From assembly GCA_017522685.1 (NCBI GenBank), contig JAFWYN010000018.1, positions 1 to 64,000 of the forward strand: a stretch of 64,000 nucleotides of DNA. Direction: 5' to 3'. Under the pieces are notes generated by a model, which had not been told where the DNA came from, searched no databases, and saw nothing but the letters and a program-made list of their open reading frames with translations. The DNA comes from Lachnospiraceae bacterium. Lineage in GTDB: Bacteria > Bacillota_A > Clostridia > Lachnospirales > Lachnospiraceae. Positions 1 through 7,788 of the stretch are shown here, piece after piece; within the stretch, counting starts at the first letter, position 1, and the number at the start of each line of letters is the position of its first letter. The translations under genes and the position numbers were made by a program.

Positions 1-422
1 GGTACATGGGCATCCACGCCGCTCTTTTCTCCACAGGCACAGTCCTTCCAGTGGTTGGTGGCATCCTTCTTGTATTCGGTACCAAAGTCATGGCCTAATT
101 TCGGTGCAATTTCATAGCCGCATACGGTACAGGTCTGGGCACTTTCTTCCGTTGCCTCAGGGCCCGGGATATGGGCTTCCACGCCACTCTTTTCTCCACA
201 GGCACACTCTTTCCAGTGGTTGGTAGCATCCTTCTTATATTCGGTGCCAAAGTCATGGTCTAACTTGGGTGCAATTTCATAACCACATACCGTACAGGTC
301 TGGGCTCTTTCTTCCGTTGCCGCAGGACCCGGTACATGGGCTTCCTCGCCACTCTTTTCTCCACAGGCACACTCTTTCCAGTGGTTGGTGGCATCCTTCT
401 TATATTCGGTACCAAAGTTATG
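1..422 (-). repeat. Tandem 165-bp coding repeats (two full, one partial)
   Basis: Units at 258-422, 93-257 and 1-92 (cut by the window edge) are nearly identical at the DNA level. The exact 165-bp period keeps the reading frame, giving 55-residue repeats. Near identity suggests recent expansion or gene conversion. Confidence 0.9.
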
Positions 423-1646
423 GCTATGCACATCCTCCAGCACTATCTTCAGTTCCTGAATGTCTTGAGTGCTCGTTACATTCACTGATATTGGACCCGG
501 ATTCATATAACGACTGGGAACATTTGATAGATTTATTGTATAGTTCCCTGCCGATACATTATACAAGGTAGTACCTGTTTCCGGAATATCAATTGCTTTA
601 AACTTTTTAACAAGCTTCTCACAAGCATATCCCGAGTAAATACCACCACCACCACCACCACTAGCAGTTCCACCATTAGCAGTGATAAAACTATAACGCA
701 TACCATACAATATACTATATGCTCCGGTTTTCTTTTCCACGTAAAATTCTATGTAACCTTCATCATCCGGAACCGGATAATTGATTACTGCGCCACTAAT
801 AATGTGAAAATAAACTTCACCCGGCATATATGTACCTGAAGCAATCTCAAGAGTCAACTCCATGTCAGGATTACCAGCAGGTGTATGTGTTATCGTTCCA
901 TCCTCATTAAAACGTGAGGCAAGATCCGACAGTTTTCTACGTACTTTCACATACTCAGTTGTTTTATCAAATGACATATTGTAAGATTGCGGCGAATATA
1001 CACCACTTTTTCCATATATATCCATGGTACAGTTTTCGGGCACAGTCACACCAGTCAGAGTCCCTGCCATGGAATTTACTATCATTTCAGTTTCCCCATA
1101 GGCGATATACAAATCATAACATGCATTTTTCCATTTCTCTTCTGCATTAATCATTAATGTATTGGGCGGTACCTGAAATGCACTTTCTTGATCCGGCATA
1201 TATCCCAATGTCAATTCTCTTTCTTGACCAAGATTAAAATATACATCTCCTTCAAACGAACTATAAGAAGAACCGTATTGCTGACGTATATAAACCAAAT
1301 TACCGGGTGCCACAAGTGATGCAAATGTACTTCTGGGTTCATAATAATATTCTCCCACCTTAATTCCCGAACCATTTCGTTCCACTAAGGTACTGGAAGA
1401 ATTTTTATAGTTCTGATTAACGTTCCATGCGGCACATTCCACTCCATATTCATTTAGCATAGAGGCCCTAATACCAGACACTTTATTCCCATCTTTGTCC
1501 ACCACTTGGATATTCAGCATATTCTCCGGTGCCACAATTATAGAGTCCTCTGCATGTGCCACCATTCTGGTTGACCACAAAGAAGTCACAACTAACAGCA
1601 TAGTTAATAATATGCTTAATCCTTTTTTCTTTCGTATTTGTTTCAT
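1..1646 (-). CDS. Secreted repeat protein with 55-residue Cys-containing repeats (3' end outside window)
   Basis: Open frame of 548 codons with no stop, running off the left edge, so the C-terminus is missing. The ATG at 1646 follows a GGGAGGA site at 5-6 bases. Residues 1-32 are a signal peptide: KKK, a hydrophobic stretch, and a likely cut after AHA. Residues 33-400 are Ser/Thr/Tyr-rich, beta-type sequence with no domain I recognise; a run of six Gly lies near 330. From residue 409 there are tandem 55-residue repeats (165 bp each: 258-422, 93-257, then a partial), each with HxFGTEYKKDATNHW, a CxCGEKSG motif and a CTVCGYEIAPKL motif. The CxC plus CxxC spacing could bind metal or form disulfides; that is inference. 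Such repeats occur in clostridial cell-surface proteins. No sortase or dockerin signal is visible in the part present. Confidence 0.85.
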   Translation of the reverse strand, partial: MKQIRKKKGLSILLTMLLVVTSLWSTRMVAHAEDSIIVAPENMLNIQVVDKDGNKVSGIRASMLNEYGVECAAWNVNQNYKNSSSTLVERNGSGIKVGEYYYEPRSTFASLVAPGNLVYIRQQYGSSYSSFEGDVYFNLGQERELTLGYMPDQESAFQVPPNTLMINAEEKWKNACYDLYIAYGETEMIVNSMAGTLTGVTVPENCTMDIYGKSGVYSPQSYNMSFDKTTEYVKVRRKLSDLASRFNEDGTITHTPAGNPDMELTLEIASGTYMPGEVYFHIISGAVINYPVPDDEGYIEFYVEKKTGAYSILYGMRYSFITANGGTASGGGGGGIYSGYACEKLVKKFKAIDIPETGTTLYNVSAGNYTINLSNVPSRYMNPGPISVNVTSTQDIQELKIVLEDVHSHNFGTEYKKDATNHWKECACGEKSGEEAHVPGPAATEERAQTCTVCGYEIAPKLDHDFGTEYKKDATNHWKECACGEKSGVEAHIPGPEATEESAQTCTVCGYEIAPKLGHDFGTEYKKDATNHWKDCACGEKSGVDAHV

Positions 1647-1740
1647 TTCCTATCCTCCCTAAACACAGAAATCATTTACGTATATGAATAACAACCCATA
1701 TTTATATAAGAGTATCACATTTCACAAAAATTAGCAAGAA

Positions 1741-1914
1741 ATTCTGCAAGCCTTCGGTGCTGTCGCCATTCTTTACGCTACTCGCAGAGCTCGAAATCTT
1801 GCAGAACACTTCGTATTCTGCAAGCCTTCGGTGCTGTCGCCATTCTTTACGCTACTCGCAGAGCTCGAAATCTTGCAGAACACTTCGTATTCTGCAAGCC
1901 TTCGGTGCTGTCGC
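1741..1914. repeat. 74-bp tandem intergenic repeat, REP-like
   Basis: Two identical 74-bp units begin at 1741 and 1815, and a third 26-bp partial copy begins at 1889. Each unit contains inverted arms TTCTGCAAG and CTTGCAGAA about 48 bases apart. The start of each unit, GCAAGCC followed by CGGTGCTGTCGC, matches the head of the two palindromes at 20301-20340 and 20434-20472, so this appears to be a dispersed extragenic family. Confidence 0.85.
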
Positions 1915-1919
1915 ACAAT

Positions 1920-1979
1920 AAAAAGCGTAATATGATTGCTTATGAAAGCAAGCTTTCATCGCATTATATTACGCTTTTT
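1920..1979 (-). terminator. Rho-independent terminator of response regulator gene
   Basis: Long inverted repeat: AAAAAGCGTAATAT at 1920-1933 pairs with ATATTACGCTTTTT at 1966-1979, and the inner sequence also pairs around an AAGCTT centre. On the minus strand it lies 13 bases past the stop and ends in a T run. It could work in both directions. Confidence 0.8.
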
Positions 1980-1992
1980 GCTCTGCTTGTAG

Positions 1993-2691
1993 CTATTCCT
2001 CAATCTTGTAACCATAACCCCAGATGGTCTTAATTACATCACCGGCGTCGCCAAGCTGTTCGCTGTTTTTGCCCTTAAGTTTACTGCGCAGCTTCTTCAC
2101 ATGGGTATCAATGGTACGGGCATCTCCGAAATAATCATAATTCCACACACTATTGAGTATTTTCTCTCTGGAAAGTGCAATCCCCTTGTTCTCCATAAAG
2201 TACACCAACAGTTCAAATTCCTTGTAACTTAACGCTACAGGCTCCTCGTCCACCCATACCTGATGTGCCGATTTATCCACTTTAATTCGGCCGCATTCCA
2301 TACAACCACCTTGTGCAAGGGCATTGGTCCTACGTAAGATAGCTTCAATACGCGCTACCAGAATCTTAGGACTGAAGGGTTTAGAAATATACTCATCCAC
2401 ACCAAGATTAAAGCCCAATAATTCATCCTTCTCATCGGTTCTTGCTGTAAGCATTATAATAGGCACCTTGGAATACGCCCTTATATCCCTGCAGACCTGC
2501 CAGCCATCCAACTTCGGCATCATTATGTCCAGAACCACCAACGCTATATCCTTTTCTCGAAAGAAAATATCCTCTGCTTCTTCGCCGTCGCCGGCTTCTA
2601 ACACTTCATAATTATTCTTAACCAAAAAGTCCTTTACCAGCTTACGCATGCGGCTCTCATCATCAACTACTAATATCTTCAGCTTTTCCAT
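1993..2691 (-). CDS. OmpR/PhoB-family response regulator (orphan)
   Basis: Two-component DNA-binding response regulator, 232 residues from the ATG at 2691. That start is preferred because AGAGG lies about 11 bases upstream; a GTG four codons earlier has no ribosome site. Receiver domain at 1-118: acidic pair D10-D11, phosphoacceptor D55 in VVLDIMMP, T82 and K104, all the residues needed for phosphotransfer. A winged-helix DNA-binding domain follows at about 132-230, with the ARTIDTHVKKLRSKL recognition helix typical of OmpR. No histidine kinase gene lies beside it, so signal and targets are unknown; the next gene upstream encodes a membrane coiled-coil protein. A strong terminator follows. 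Confidence 0.93.
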   Translation of the reverse strand: MEKLKILVVDDESRMRKLVKDFLVKNNYEVLEAGDGEEAEDIFFREKDIALVVLDIMMPKLDGWQVCRDIRAYSKVPIIMLTARTDEKDELLGFNLGVDEYISKPFSPKILVARIEAILRRTNALAQGGCMECGRIKVDKSAHQVWVDEEPVALSYKEFELLVYFMENKGIALSREKILNSVWNYDYFGDARTIDTHVKKLRSKLKGKNSEQLGDAGDVIKTIWGYGYKIEE

Positions 2692-2778
2692 AGCACTATA
2701 CACCTCTTACAGTCACAATACTTATCCCTGCATGGTTACTATGCACATCATACCAATTAATTATGTAAAAACTGTGAA

Positions 2779-3345
2779 TTATGGGATGAGATTTTTTTCT
2801 TTTTCACGAAGATTCTGTTCCCGCTCTGTCAAATCCTGTTCCCACTCTGCATAACGGTTTTCCAACATTGTTTTATAGTTAATCATATTCATGGTCTCAC
2901 TCTGAGTGGCCATCCAGAACATTACAATCATTCCTATAATCAATATCACATTTAAAATAAGGGATATATTATGATTGGATTTCCTGATTTCTTCCCTTCT
3001 TTGTGCTACCGCACGTACGCTTTTTAGCTCTACTTTTGTTTGTGGAACGGATTTGTCGCACACAAAATCTACAGGTATCGCCGGTATACGTTCCCTTTCA
3101 ATACTATTTTGGTTCTTCAGAAAATCCTGCAAACGCTTCAGATACATCGTTCCTACAGGCGTCTTAAAAGTACGCTCTTCTATCAGTTTTTGCAAAACCA
3201 TTAATATTTGCTCCGGCTTTTGATAATCCAGCTTTTTCTCAAGATATTCTATCTGTTTTCGCTCTTTCTCCGCCAATACCGCATCCGCTGCATTCAAAAA
3301 CATATATCCTTCAGCTTCAATTCCTTTTGTATTCTTTTCATCCAT
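2779..3345 (-). CDS. Membrane-anchored coiled-coil protein of unknown function
   Basis: 188 residues from the ATG at 3345, chosen for an AAAGGAG site 8 bases upstream; the frame stays open 22 codons further, but no ribosome site precedes that start. The N-terminal half is charged and predicted helical (ADAVLAEKERKQIEYLEKKL). One hydrophobic segment, LILNVILIIGMIVMFWMA, lies near residues 130-147, followed by a Glu/Arg-rich coiled coil (TEREQNLREKEKNL) to the end. No enzymatic motif is visible and I do not recognise the family. It sits between threonine synthase and the orphan response regulator on the same strand, 73 bases from the GTG/ATG of thrC's downstream side, so co-transcription with either is possible. 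Confidence 0.7.
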   Translation of the reverse strand: MDEKNTKGIEAEGYMFLNAADAVLAEKERKQIEYLEKKLDYQKPEQILMVLQKLIEERTFKTPVGTMYLKRLQDFLKNQNSIERERIPAIPVDFVCDKSVPQTKVELKSVRAVAQRREEIRKSNHNISLILNVILIIGMIVMFWMATQSETMNMINYKTMLENRYAEWEQDLTEREQNLREKEKNLIP

Positions 3346-3418
3346 ATTGAAAGCTCCTTTATATGAGAGGCCGAACTCCATGCGGAATTCAGCCTCCAAT
3401 AACTCATTCATATATTCA

Positions 3419-4906
3419 CTAAATATTCAGGAAGTTTCTTACCACCTGCTGCATCTCATCCACTTCGCAAATATTGTTATGACGAACCTGTGCACTTCTG
3501 ATTTCCTCAATCGCATTGGGTACTGCAACATTTGCCAGTTTGCAAAGTTCATCCACCAGTTCGAAGTCACCCATGGATGCATACTTACTGTCAATCGCTT
3601 CCATTACACTTCTGGTAAACTTATAAGGGCTTGCAGTAGATGCAATCACTGTCTTAGTCTTATCACCGGTTTCCTTCACATACTTATCGTAGACGCTTGC
3701 TGCTACTGCAGTATGGGTATCAATCACATAACCGCAATCTTCATACAAATCCTTAATGGTTTCTGCCGTCTCAGCTTCGGAAGCATAGTTGCCGTAGAAG
3801 TCTTGAAGTTCCTTCTTCATATCTTCTGTAATCTCATACTTACCGGTTCCGTTTAATGCTGCCATCAATGCTGCATTCTTCTCTGCATCATTACCCGAAA
3901 TACGATAAATCAATCTTTCCAGATTGCTGGAAATCAAAATATCCATGGAAGGTGAAGTAGTCAGCATAAATTCTCTGTTACGGTCATAGGTACCTGTACT
4001 GAAGAAGTCATACAATACCTTATTATCGTTGGACGCACAAATCAGCTTAGCGATAGGCAGACCCATGTTCTTAGCATAAAATGCAGCCAGAATATTACCG
4101 AAGTTGCCGGTAGGTACTACCACATTAATAGCCTCTCCGTCGCCAATCTTGCCCTCAGCCAAAAGCTGTGCATATGCATAAACATAATAAACAATCTGAG
4201 GAACCAGACGTCCGATATTAATGGAATTTGCTGAAGAGAACTGAAATCCCTTCTCAGCCATTTCCTTGGCCAGCTCCTTGTCAGAGAAAATCTTCTTCAC
4301 TCCGGTCTGTGCATCATCAAAATTGCCATGAATACCTACTACAAATGTGTTGTCCCCCTTCTGGGTTACCATCTGCTTCTCCTGAATGGGACTTACACCA
4401 TTCTTAGGATAAAACACAATAATTCTGGTACCCTCCACCTCAGCAAAGCCTGCCAATGCCGCCTTTCCGGTATCTCCGGAGGTAGCAGTCAGAATAACAA
4501 TTTCATTCTGAATTTGATTTTTCTTGGCAGAAGTAATCAGCAGATGAGGCAAAATAGAAAGTGCCATATCCTTAAATGCGATGGTTGCACCGTGGAACAA
4601 CTCCAGATAATATGCCCCCTTTGCCTCTACCATGGGAGCAATTACTTCTGTATCAAACTTTTCATCATAAGCCTTATTGATACAGTTCTTTAACTCTTCC
4701 TCCGTGAAATCGGTTAGAAACAGCTTCATTACCTCATAAGCTACTTCCTGATAAGTCATCTTGGAAAGCTGCTCAAGGCTCTTATCCAATGCCGGAATAT
4801 GGTCCGGTACAAACAAACCGCCATCATCCGATAAACCCTTCAAAATGGCTACAGATGCCTTTACGGGTGCACCTGCACTTCTGGTACTATTATATAAAAC
4901 TTCCAT
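3419..4906 (-). CDS. thrC: Threonine synthase
   Basis: Converts O-phosphohomoserine to threonine, a PLP enzyme of the last step of threonine synthesis. 495 residues from the ATG at 4906, which has GGAGGAAATAAT just upstream; the open frame extends 37 codons further into repeat DNA and that part is not coding. The N-terminal LYNSTR...LSDDGGLFVPDHIP is typical of the long bacterial/yeast-type enzyme. The PLP lysine is K112 in HGATIAFKDMALS, and TATSGDTGKAAL gives the phosphate-binding loop. A strong promoter lies about 210 bases upstream, giving an unusually long leader with two repeated hairpins. Confidence 0.95.
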   Translation of the reverse strand: MEVLYNSTRSAGAPVKASVAILKGLSDDGGLFVPDHIPALDKSLEQLSKMTYQEVAYEVMKLFLTDFTEEELKNCINKAYDEKFDTEVIAPMVEAKGAYYLELFHGATIAFKDMALSILPHLLITSAKKNQIQNEIVILTATSGDTGKAALAGFAEVEGTRIIVFYPKNGVSPIQEKQMVTQKGDNTFVVGIHGNFDDAQTGVKKIFSDKELAKEMAEKGFQFSSANSINIGRLVPQIVYYVYAYAQLLAEGKIGDGEAINVVVPTGNFGNILAAFYAKNMGLPIAKLICASNDNKVLYDFFSTGTYDRNREFMLTTSPSMDILISSNLERLIYRISGNDAEKNAALMAALNGTGKYEITEDMKKELQDFYGNYASEAETAETIKDLYEDCGYVIDTHTAVAASVYDKYVKETGDKTKTVIASTASPYKFTRSVMEAIDSKYASMGDFELVDELCKLANVAVPNAIEEIRSAQVRHNNICEVDEMQQVVRNFLNI

Positions 4907-4942
4907 ATTATTTCCTCCGTATGTATATATCTCCACGGGCTC

Positions 4943-5117
4943 AAAAAACAAATGCCGGCTCCGCCGTCGCTTGTTTTTGTTGCACGCGGACATTTTTGTA
5001 AACTCGCAAACCCGCACTGCGTGCTAATTGTCTGCTGTCGCAGACTGTTTACTCGTTCTCGCGGCAAAAAAACAAATGCCGGCTCCGCCGTCGCTTGTTT
5101 TTGTTGCACGCGGACAT
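4943..5117 (-). promoter_or_regulatory. thrC leader with two identical 51-bp hairpin repeats
   Basis: Two perfect 51-bp direct repeats, 4943-4993 and 5067-5117, lie 124 bp apart in the thrC leader. In the RNA sense each forms AAAAACAA...TTGTTTTT with an inner CGGC-GGA-GCCG stem, then a U run: the shape of an intrinsic terminator. Between them are GTCTGC-GACA-GCAGAC and a GTAAAC/GTTTAC pair. This could be an attenuator, or intergenic repeats that happen to lie in the leader. Confidence 0.5.
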
Positions 5118-5144
5118 TATAGCATATTAAATTCATAAACGCAA
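5116..5144 (-). promoter_or_regulatory. Sigma-A-type promoter for thrC
   Basis: On the minus strand TTGCGT (5139-5144), 17-base spacer, TATAAT (5116-5121). It abuts the stop codon of the SleB-like gene and would start transcription near 5109, about 200 bases before the thrC ATG. Confidence 0.7.
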
Positions 5145-5145
5145 C

Positions 5146-5781
5146 TCACTCTGTGAAAAATTCGTGGCCCCCGTGGGTAAAGAGATATTCCAGGCGTTCA
5201 TCGAACCATCGCATATTGTCCGCATCGGCATATCTCCGTGCCGCAAAATACAGCGCTCCCTCTGACACATCCTCTCCTGACAGCGCACGATTTACTGCAG
5301 ATATGGTTTCGTCGCTGATTTCCACTCTTAAGAACCGGCCGCTGGCCACCGGCGAAAACTGTGCCACGCCTTTATTCTGTTGAAGAATCACCTCTGTAAT
5401 GGTGTCCGGAAAGGATTCACTTTCCACCCGGTTCAGCACCACATTAGCCACCAGAAGCTTTCCGATTTCATCCTCACCGCCGGCCTCCGCCTCTACAATC
5501 CGAAGCAGGTTCTCATAATCCTGAGCAGAAATCACTTCCTGCTCCGTAGCAAGCGCCCGCTCTAATACATTATATGTAAGTTCTCTCTGCCCTGAATTGG
5601 TACGGACACATATCTCCAGCACCGTATTTTCGTCCTGTGCCAAAAGGATTTGATTCAGCTTCACTTCATATACGGTTTTCTTATCGGTACTTGTCCCACC
5701 ATGGGACAAACGTAAGACGAAATATCCTGCCACCAATACAATTTGCAACAGCAATAAGGCGCCCAATGCTTTTTTATACAT
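5146..5781 (-). CDS. SleB/CwlJ-type cell wall hydrolase, membrane anchored
   Basis: Likely peptidoglycan (spore cortex type) hydrolase, 211 residues from the ATG at 5781. GGAAGGG lies about 12 bases upstream; a GTG 18 codons earlier has no ribosome site. An N-terminal anchor, ALGALLLLQIVLVAGYFVLRL, is followed by about 60 residues of linker and then a SleB/Hydrolase_2 domain from about residue 85: the catalytic-region motif RIVEAEAGGE, the VANVVLNRVES segment, FSPVASGR, and ALYFAARR near the end. It lacks the peptidoglycan-binding domain of full SleB, so it resembles CwlJ or vegetative SleB-like proteins. Divergent from the AP2 protein gene; the thrC promoter begins at its stop. Confidence 0.85.
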   Translation of the reverse strand: MYKKALGALLLLQIVLVAGYFVLRLSHGGTSTDKKTVYEVKLNQILLAQDENTVLEICVRTNSGQRELTYNVLERALATEQEVISAQDYENLLRIVEAEAGGEDEIGKLLVANVVLNRVESESFPDTITEVILQQNKGVAQFSPVASGRFLRVEISDETISAVNRALSGEDVSEGALYFAARRYADADNMRWFDERLEYLFTHGGHEFFTE

Positions 5782-5905
5782 CCTCTTATCATCCCTTCCA
5801 TTTTGCCCTATTACTATTTTATTCAGCAAGTCCACAAAATATATCTGTTATATAACGAAAAAATATGATATACTAAAACAACTTACAAACGAAAGGAGAC
5901 CCGGT

Positions 5906-6712
5906 ATGGGAAGCAATCATCCGGAGGGAGTATATGAAGCCCAAAAGAAAAATGGCGAAGTATATTATCGTTCTTCCATTACATACAGACGCAAGCATAT
6001 CAGCCTGGGCAGCTACCACGATGAACAGTTGGCACACCGGGCCTATCTCACTGCCGGCGAGATTCTTTCAAACGGATCAACCATCACCCTTAGTGATTAT
6101 CAGGCCTCCAGTGTCCTATCCTTTGAAAAATGGGTAGTACTTATAAATTTCCGGGATAATGGTATTTATCTTGGCCACCCTATTTACGTAAAACCCAAAT
6201 TCTTTTACTACCATCTGGCACCGGATTGCATCTTAAAATTTGACTCCGATGATTTATTTTACTACTCTTCACATAAAATCATGCGACGGGGCAATCATTA
6301 CTTTGTAGCCGATTATGGTATGCAGGTCAGCCTTCCCTCCCGATACGGAATCAAAAATTATGCTGTCCCCGAAGTGGACTTTCGTTTCCGTAACGGTGAT
6401 GTGACTGACTTTCGTCGCGAAAACCTGGAAATCTTAAATACCTATCATGGTGTGCGGACCATAAAGAAAAAGGATAAATATCTCTATGCCGTGCGAATCC
6501 ATGTAAACGGATACTATCGTGTAGGAATATATGAGGATGTTGTTACCGCTGCCATCGCATACAATAAGGCCGTCGATGTTTTACATCAAAACGGCCTCAA
6601 AAAAAACTATACATTAAATTATGTGGATGCGGTAAGTCCCAGCCAATATGCGGAGATTTACTCAAACCTGAAAATATCACAAAAGCTGCTGGATTTTCGC
6701 CCTGATACCTGA
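5906..6712 (+). CDS. AP2-domain protein with degenerate HNH-like centre
   Basis: 268 residues; ATG at 5906 behind GAAAGGAG. Residues 8-52 (GVYEAQKKNGEVYYRSSITY...ISLGSY) look like an AP2 DNA-binding domain: three strands and a helix with A-rich LAHRAYLTA. Residues 185-235 form a second AP2-like unit (GVRTIKKKDKYLYAVRI... YRVGIYEDVVTAAIAYNKA). Between them lies NGDVTDFRRENLEILN, matching the C-terminal half of HNH homing endonucleases of the HNH-AP2 type, but the histidines expected just before it are replaced (VDFRFRNGD). I infer a DNA-binding protein derived from a homing endonuclease that has lost cleavage. It is the only plus-strand gene here, flanked by the divergent SleB gene and its own terminator. 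Confidence 0.7.
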   Translation: MGSNHPEGVYEAQKKNGEVYYRSSITYRRKHISLGSYHDEQLAHRAYLTAGEILSNGSTITLSDYQASSVLSFEKWVVLINFRDNGIYLGHPIYVKPKFFYYHLAPDCILKFDSDDLFYYSSHKIMRRGNHYFVADYGMQVSLPSRYGIKNYAVPEVDFRFRNGDVTDFRRENLEILNTYHGVRTIKKKDKYLYAVRIHVNGYYRVGIYEDVVTAAIAYNKAVDVLHQNGLKKNYTLNYVDAVSPSQYAEIYSNLKISQKLLDFRPDT

Positions 6713-6733
6713 TGGTGTCAGGGTTTTATTTTT
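6700..6733 (+). terminator. Terminator of AP2-protein gene
   Basis: CCCTGATACC (6700-6709) and GGTGTCAGGG (6714-6723) pair around TGAT, followed by TTTTATTTTT. The stop codon is inside the stem-loop. The T run overlaps the end of the convergent lysozyme gene. Confidence 0.9.
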
Positions 6734-7775
6734 CGGAATAGTCGATAAAGCAAATGTTCAAATCCACCTTACCGGACACTCCATCCACTTTGCCCTGATT
6801 GGTATACTGCCACATGGTAAACTGATAAGGGAAATCCGGAATTTCTTCATATTGTGCCAGCCAGATATCATAATCCTCCAGCTGTGTCAAATCGATTTCC
6901 TTCAGCAACCATTCCTTTTTTCCGTAAATCATAGGCGTATAGCCTGCCAAATCAATGGTACTCAAAAATGCTTCCGCTATCTTGGTTCTTTCTTCTCCGG
7001 TCAGGCTTTCGATTCTGGAAGTATCATTTTGTATATACTCCATATCAAACACCACAGGATAGTTTACATCGTATTCATCGATGTAATCCAAAACCATATC
7101 CGCCTCTTCTTCTGCTTCCTCTACGGTAATGGCCTGGGAGAAAAAATAAACTCCGATTTCCAATCCGGCATCGGATGCCCGCTTAATATTCTCCTGAAAA
7201 TACGGATCCAATACCAGCTGTCCGGTGCCGTATCCTCTGGCTCCCACTCGTAACATACAGAAATCTATCCCTGCTTTTTTCAGCTTGGAAAAATCCACAT
7301 ATTCCTGATACTTGGAAAGGTCCACTCCCACAAAAGAAATCTCCTTTCCATCCTCAACATATTTCATAAACTCAGCCTGTTTCACCAATTTCGTGAAATC
7401 ATAGCTATGCTTAGGAAGCTCATCAACAATCCGTATCCACTCTTCTTCACCGTCTTTGTTGATAATCTTGGTATGTTTCCCATCCGTAGCAGGGTCCTCT
7501 TTTACAGGTTCCGGCGTAGTCTCCACCACCGGTTCGGGAGTGGTTTCCGGATATTTCTCCCAAAAATCAAAATCCTCCGGTGACAAAGTACTGTCCATAG
7601 CCACTTGCTCTCCTGTACTTTCTGTACCGACTATTTCCGTTTTCCCGGTTTTCTCTCCGGACAAACTATCCTTATTTAACCAAAGCACCAAAATCACAAT
7701 GGCCACCACAAAAATCACGGCCACCCATACGGGACTAAGTCTTTCGGTTTCATTTACATCATCAGGCAATCTCAT
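6726..7775 (-). CDS. GH25 family lysozyme, membrane anchored
   Basis: Putative N-acetylmuramidase cleaving peptidoglycan outside the membrane; 349 residues. Start at 7775 behind AAAGGATGAAGT. Residues 14-33 are a membrane anchor (PVWVAVIFVVAIVILVLWL), then a Thr/Glu/Pro linker to about 100. The GH25 barrel begins at SFVGVDLSKYQ (about 148): the Asp of GVDLSKYQ, the FDMEY motif carrying the catalytic DxE pair (about 245-248), and the closing strand LAQYEEIPDFPYQFTMWQYTNQGKVDGVSGKVDLN. It follows rnfB by only 13 bases, so it is probably the last gene of the rnf transcript, an unexpected partner for an electron-transfer complex. Confidence 0.9.
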   Translation of the reverse strand: MRLPDDVNETERLSPVWVAVIFVVAIVILVLWLNKDSLSGEKTGKTEIVGTESTGEQVAMDSTLSPEDFDFWEKYPETTPEPVVETTPEPVKEDPATDGKHTKIINKDGEEEWIRIVDELPKHSYDFTKLVKQAEFMKYVEDGKEISFVGVDLSKYQEYVDFSKLKKAGIDFCMLRVGARGYGTGQLVLDPYFQENIKRASDAGLEIGVYFFSQAITVEEAEEEADMVLDYIDEYDVNYPVVFDMEYIQNDTSRIESLTGEERTKIAEAFLSTIDLAGYTPMIYGKKEWLLKEIDLTQLEDYDIWLAQYEEIPDFPYQFTMWQYTNQGKVDGVSGKVDLNICFIDYSEK

Positions 7776-7788
7776 ACTTCATCCTTTA

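Larger units (their letters stand above)
1647..1992. other. Gene-free stretch: 74-bp tandem repeat and terminator
   Basis: This 346-bp interval has no credible ORF. It holds the 5' leader of the repeat protein gene (AT-rich, no convincing promoter hexamers), a 74-bp tandem repeat (1741-1914) and the terminator of the response regulator gene (1920-1979). Confidence 0.8.

Noticed and set aside
269..1150. Plus-strand frames inside the first gene
   Set aside because: They are antisense to a continuous 548-codon frame with signal peptide and repeats; no ribosome sites.
4907..5136. Open reading frames and N-terminal extensions across the thrC leader
   Set aside because: They consist of the duplicated 51-bp repeat; ThrC alignment begins at the ATG at 4906, which has a clear ribosome site.
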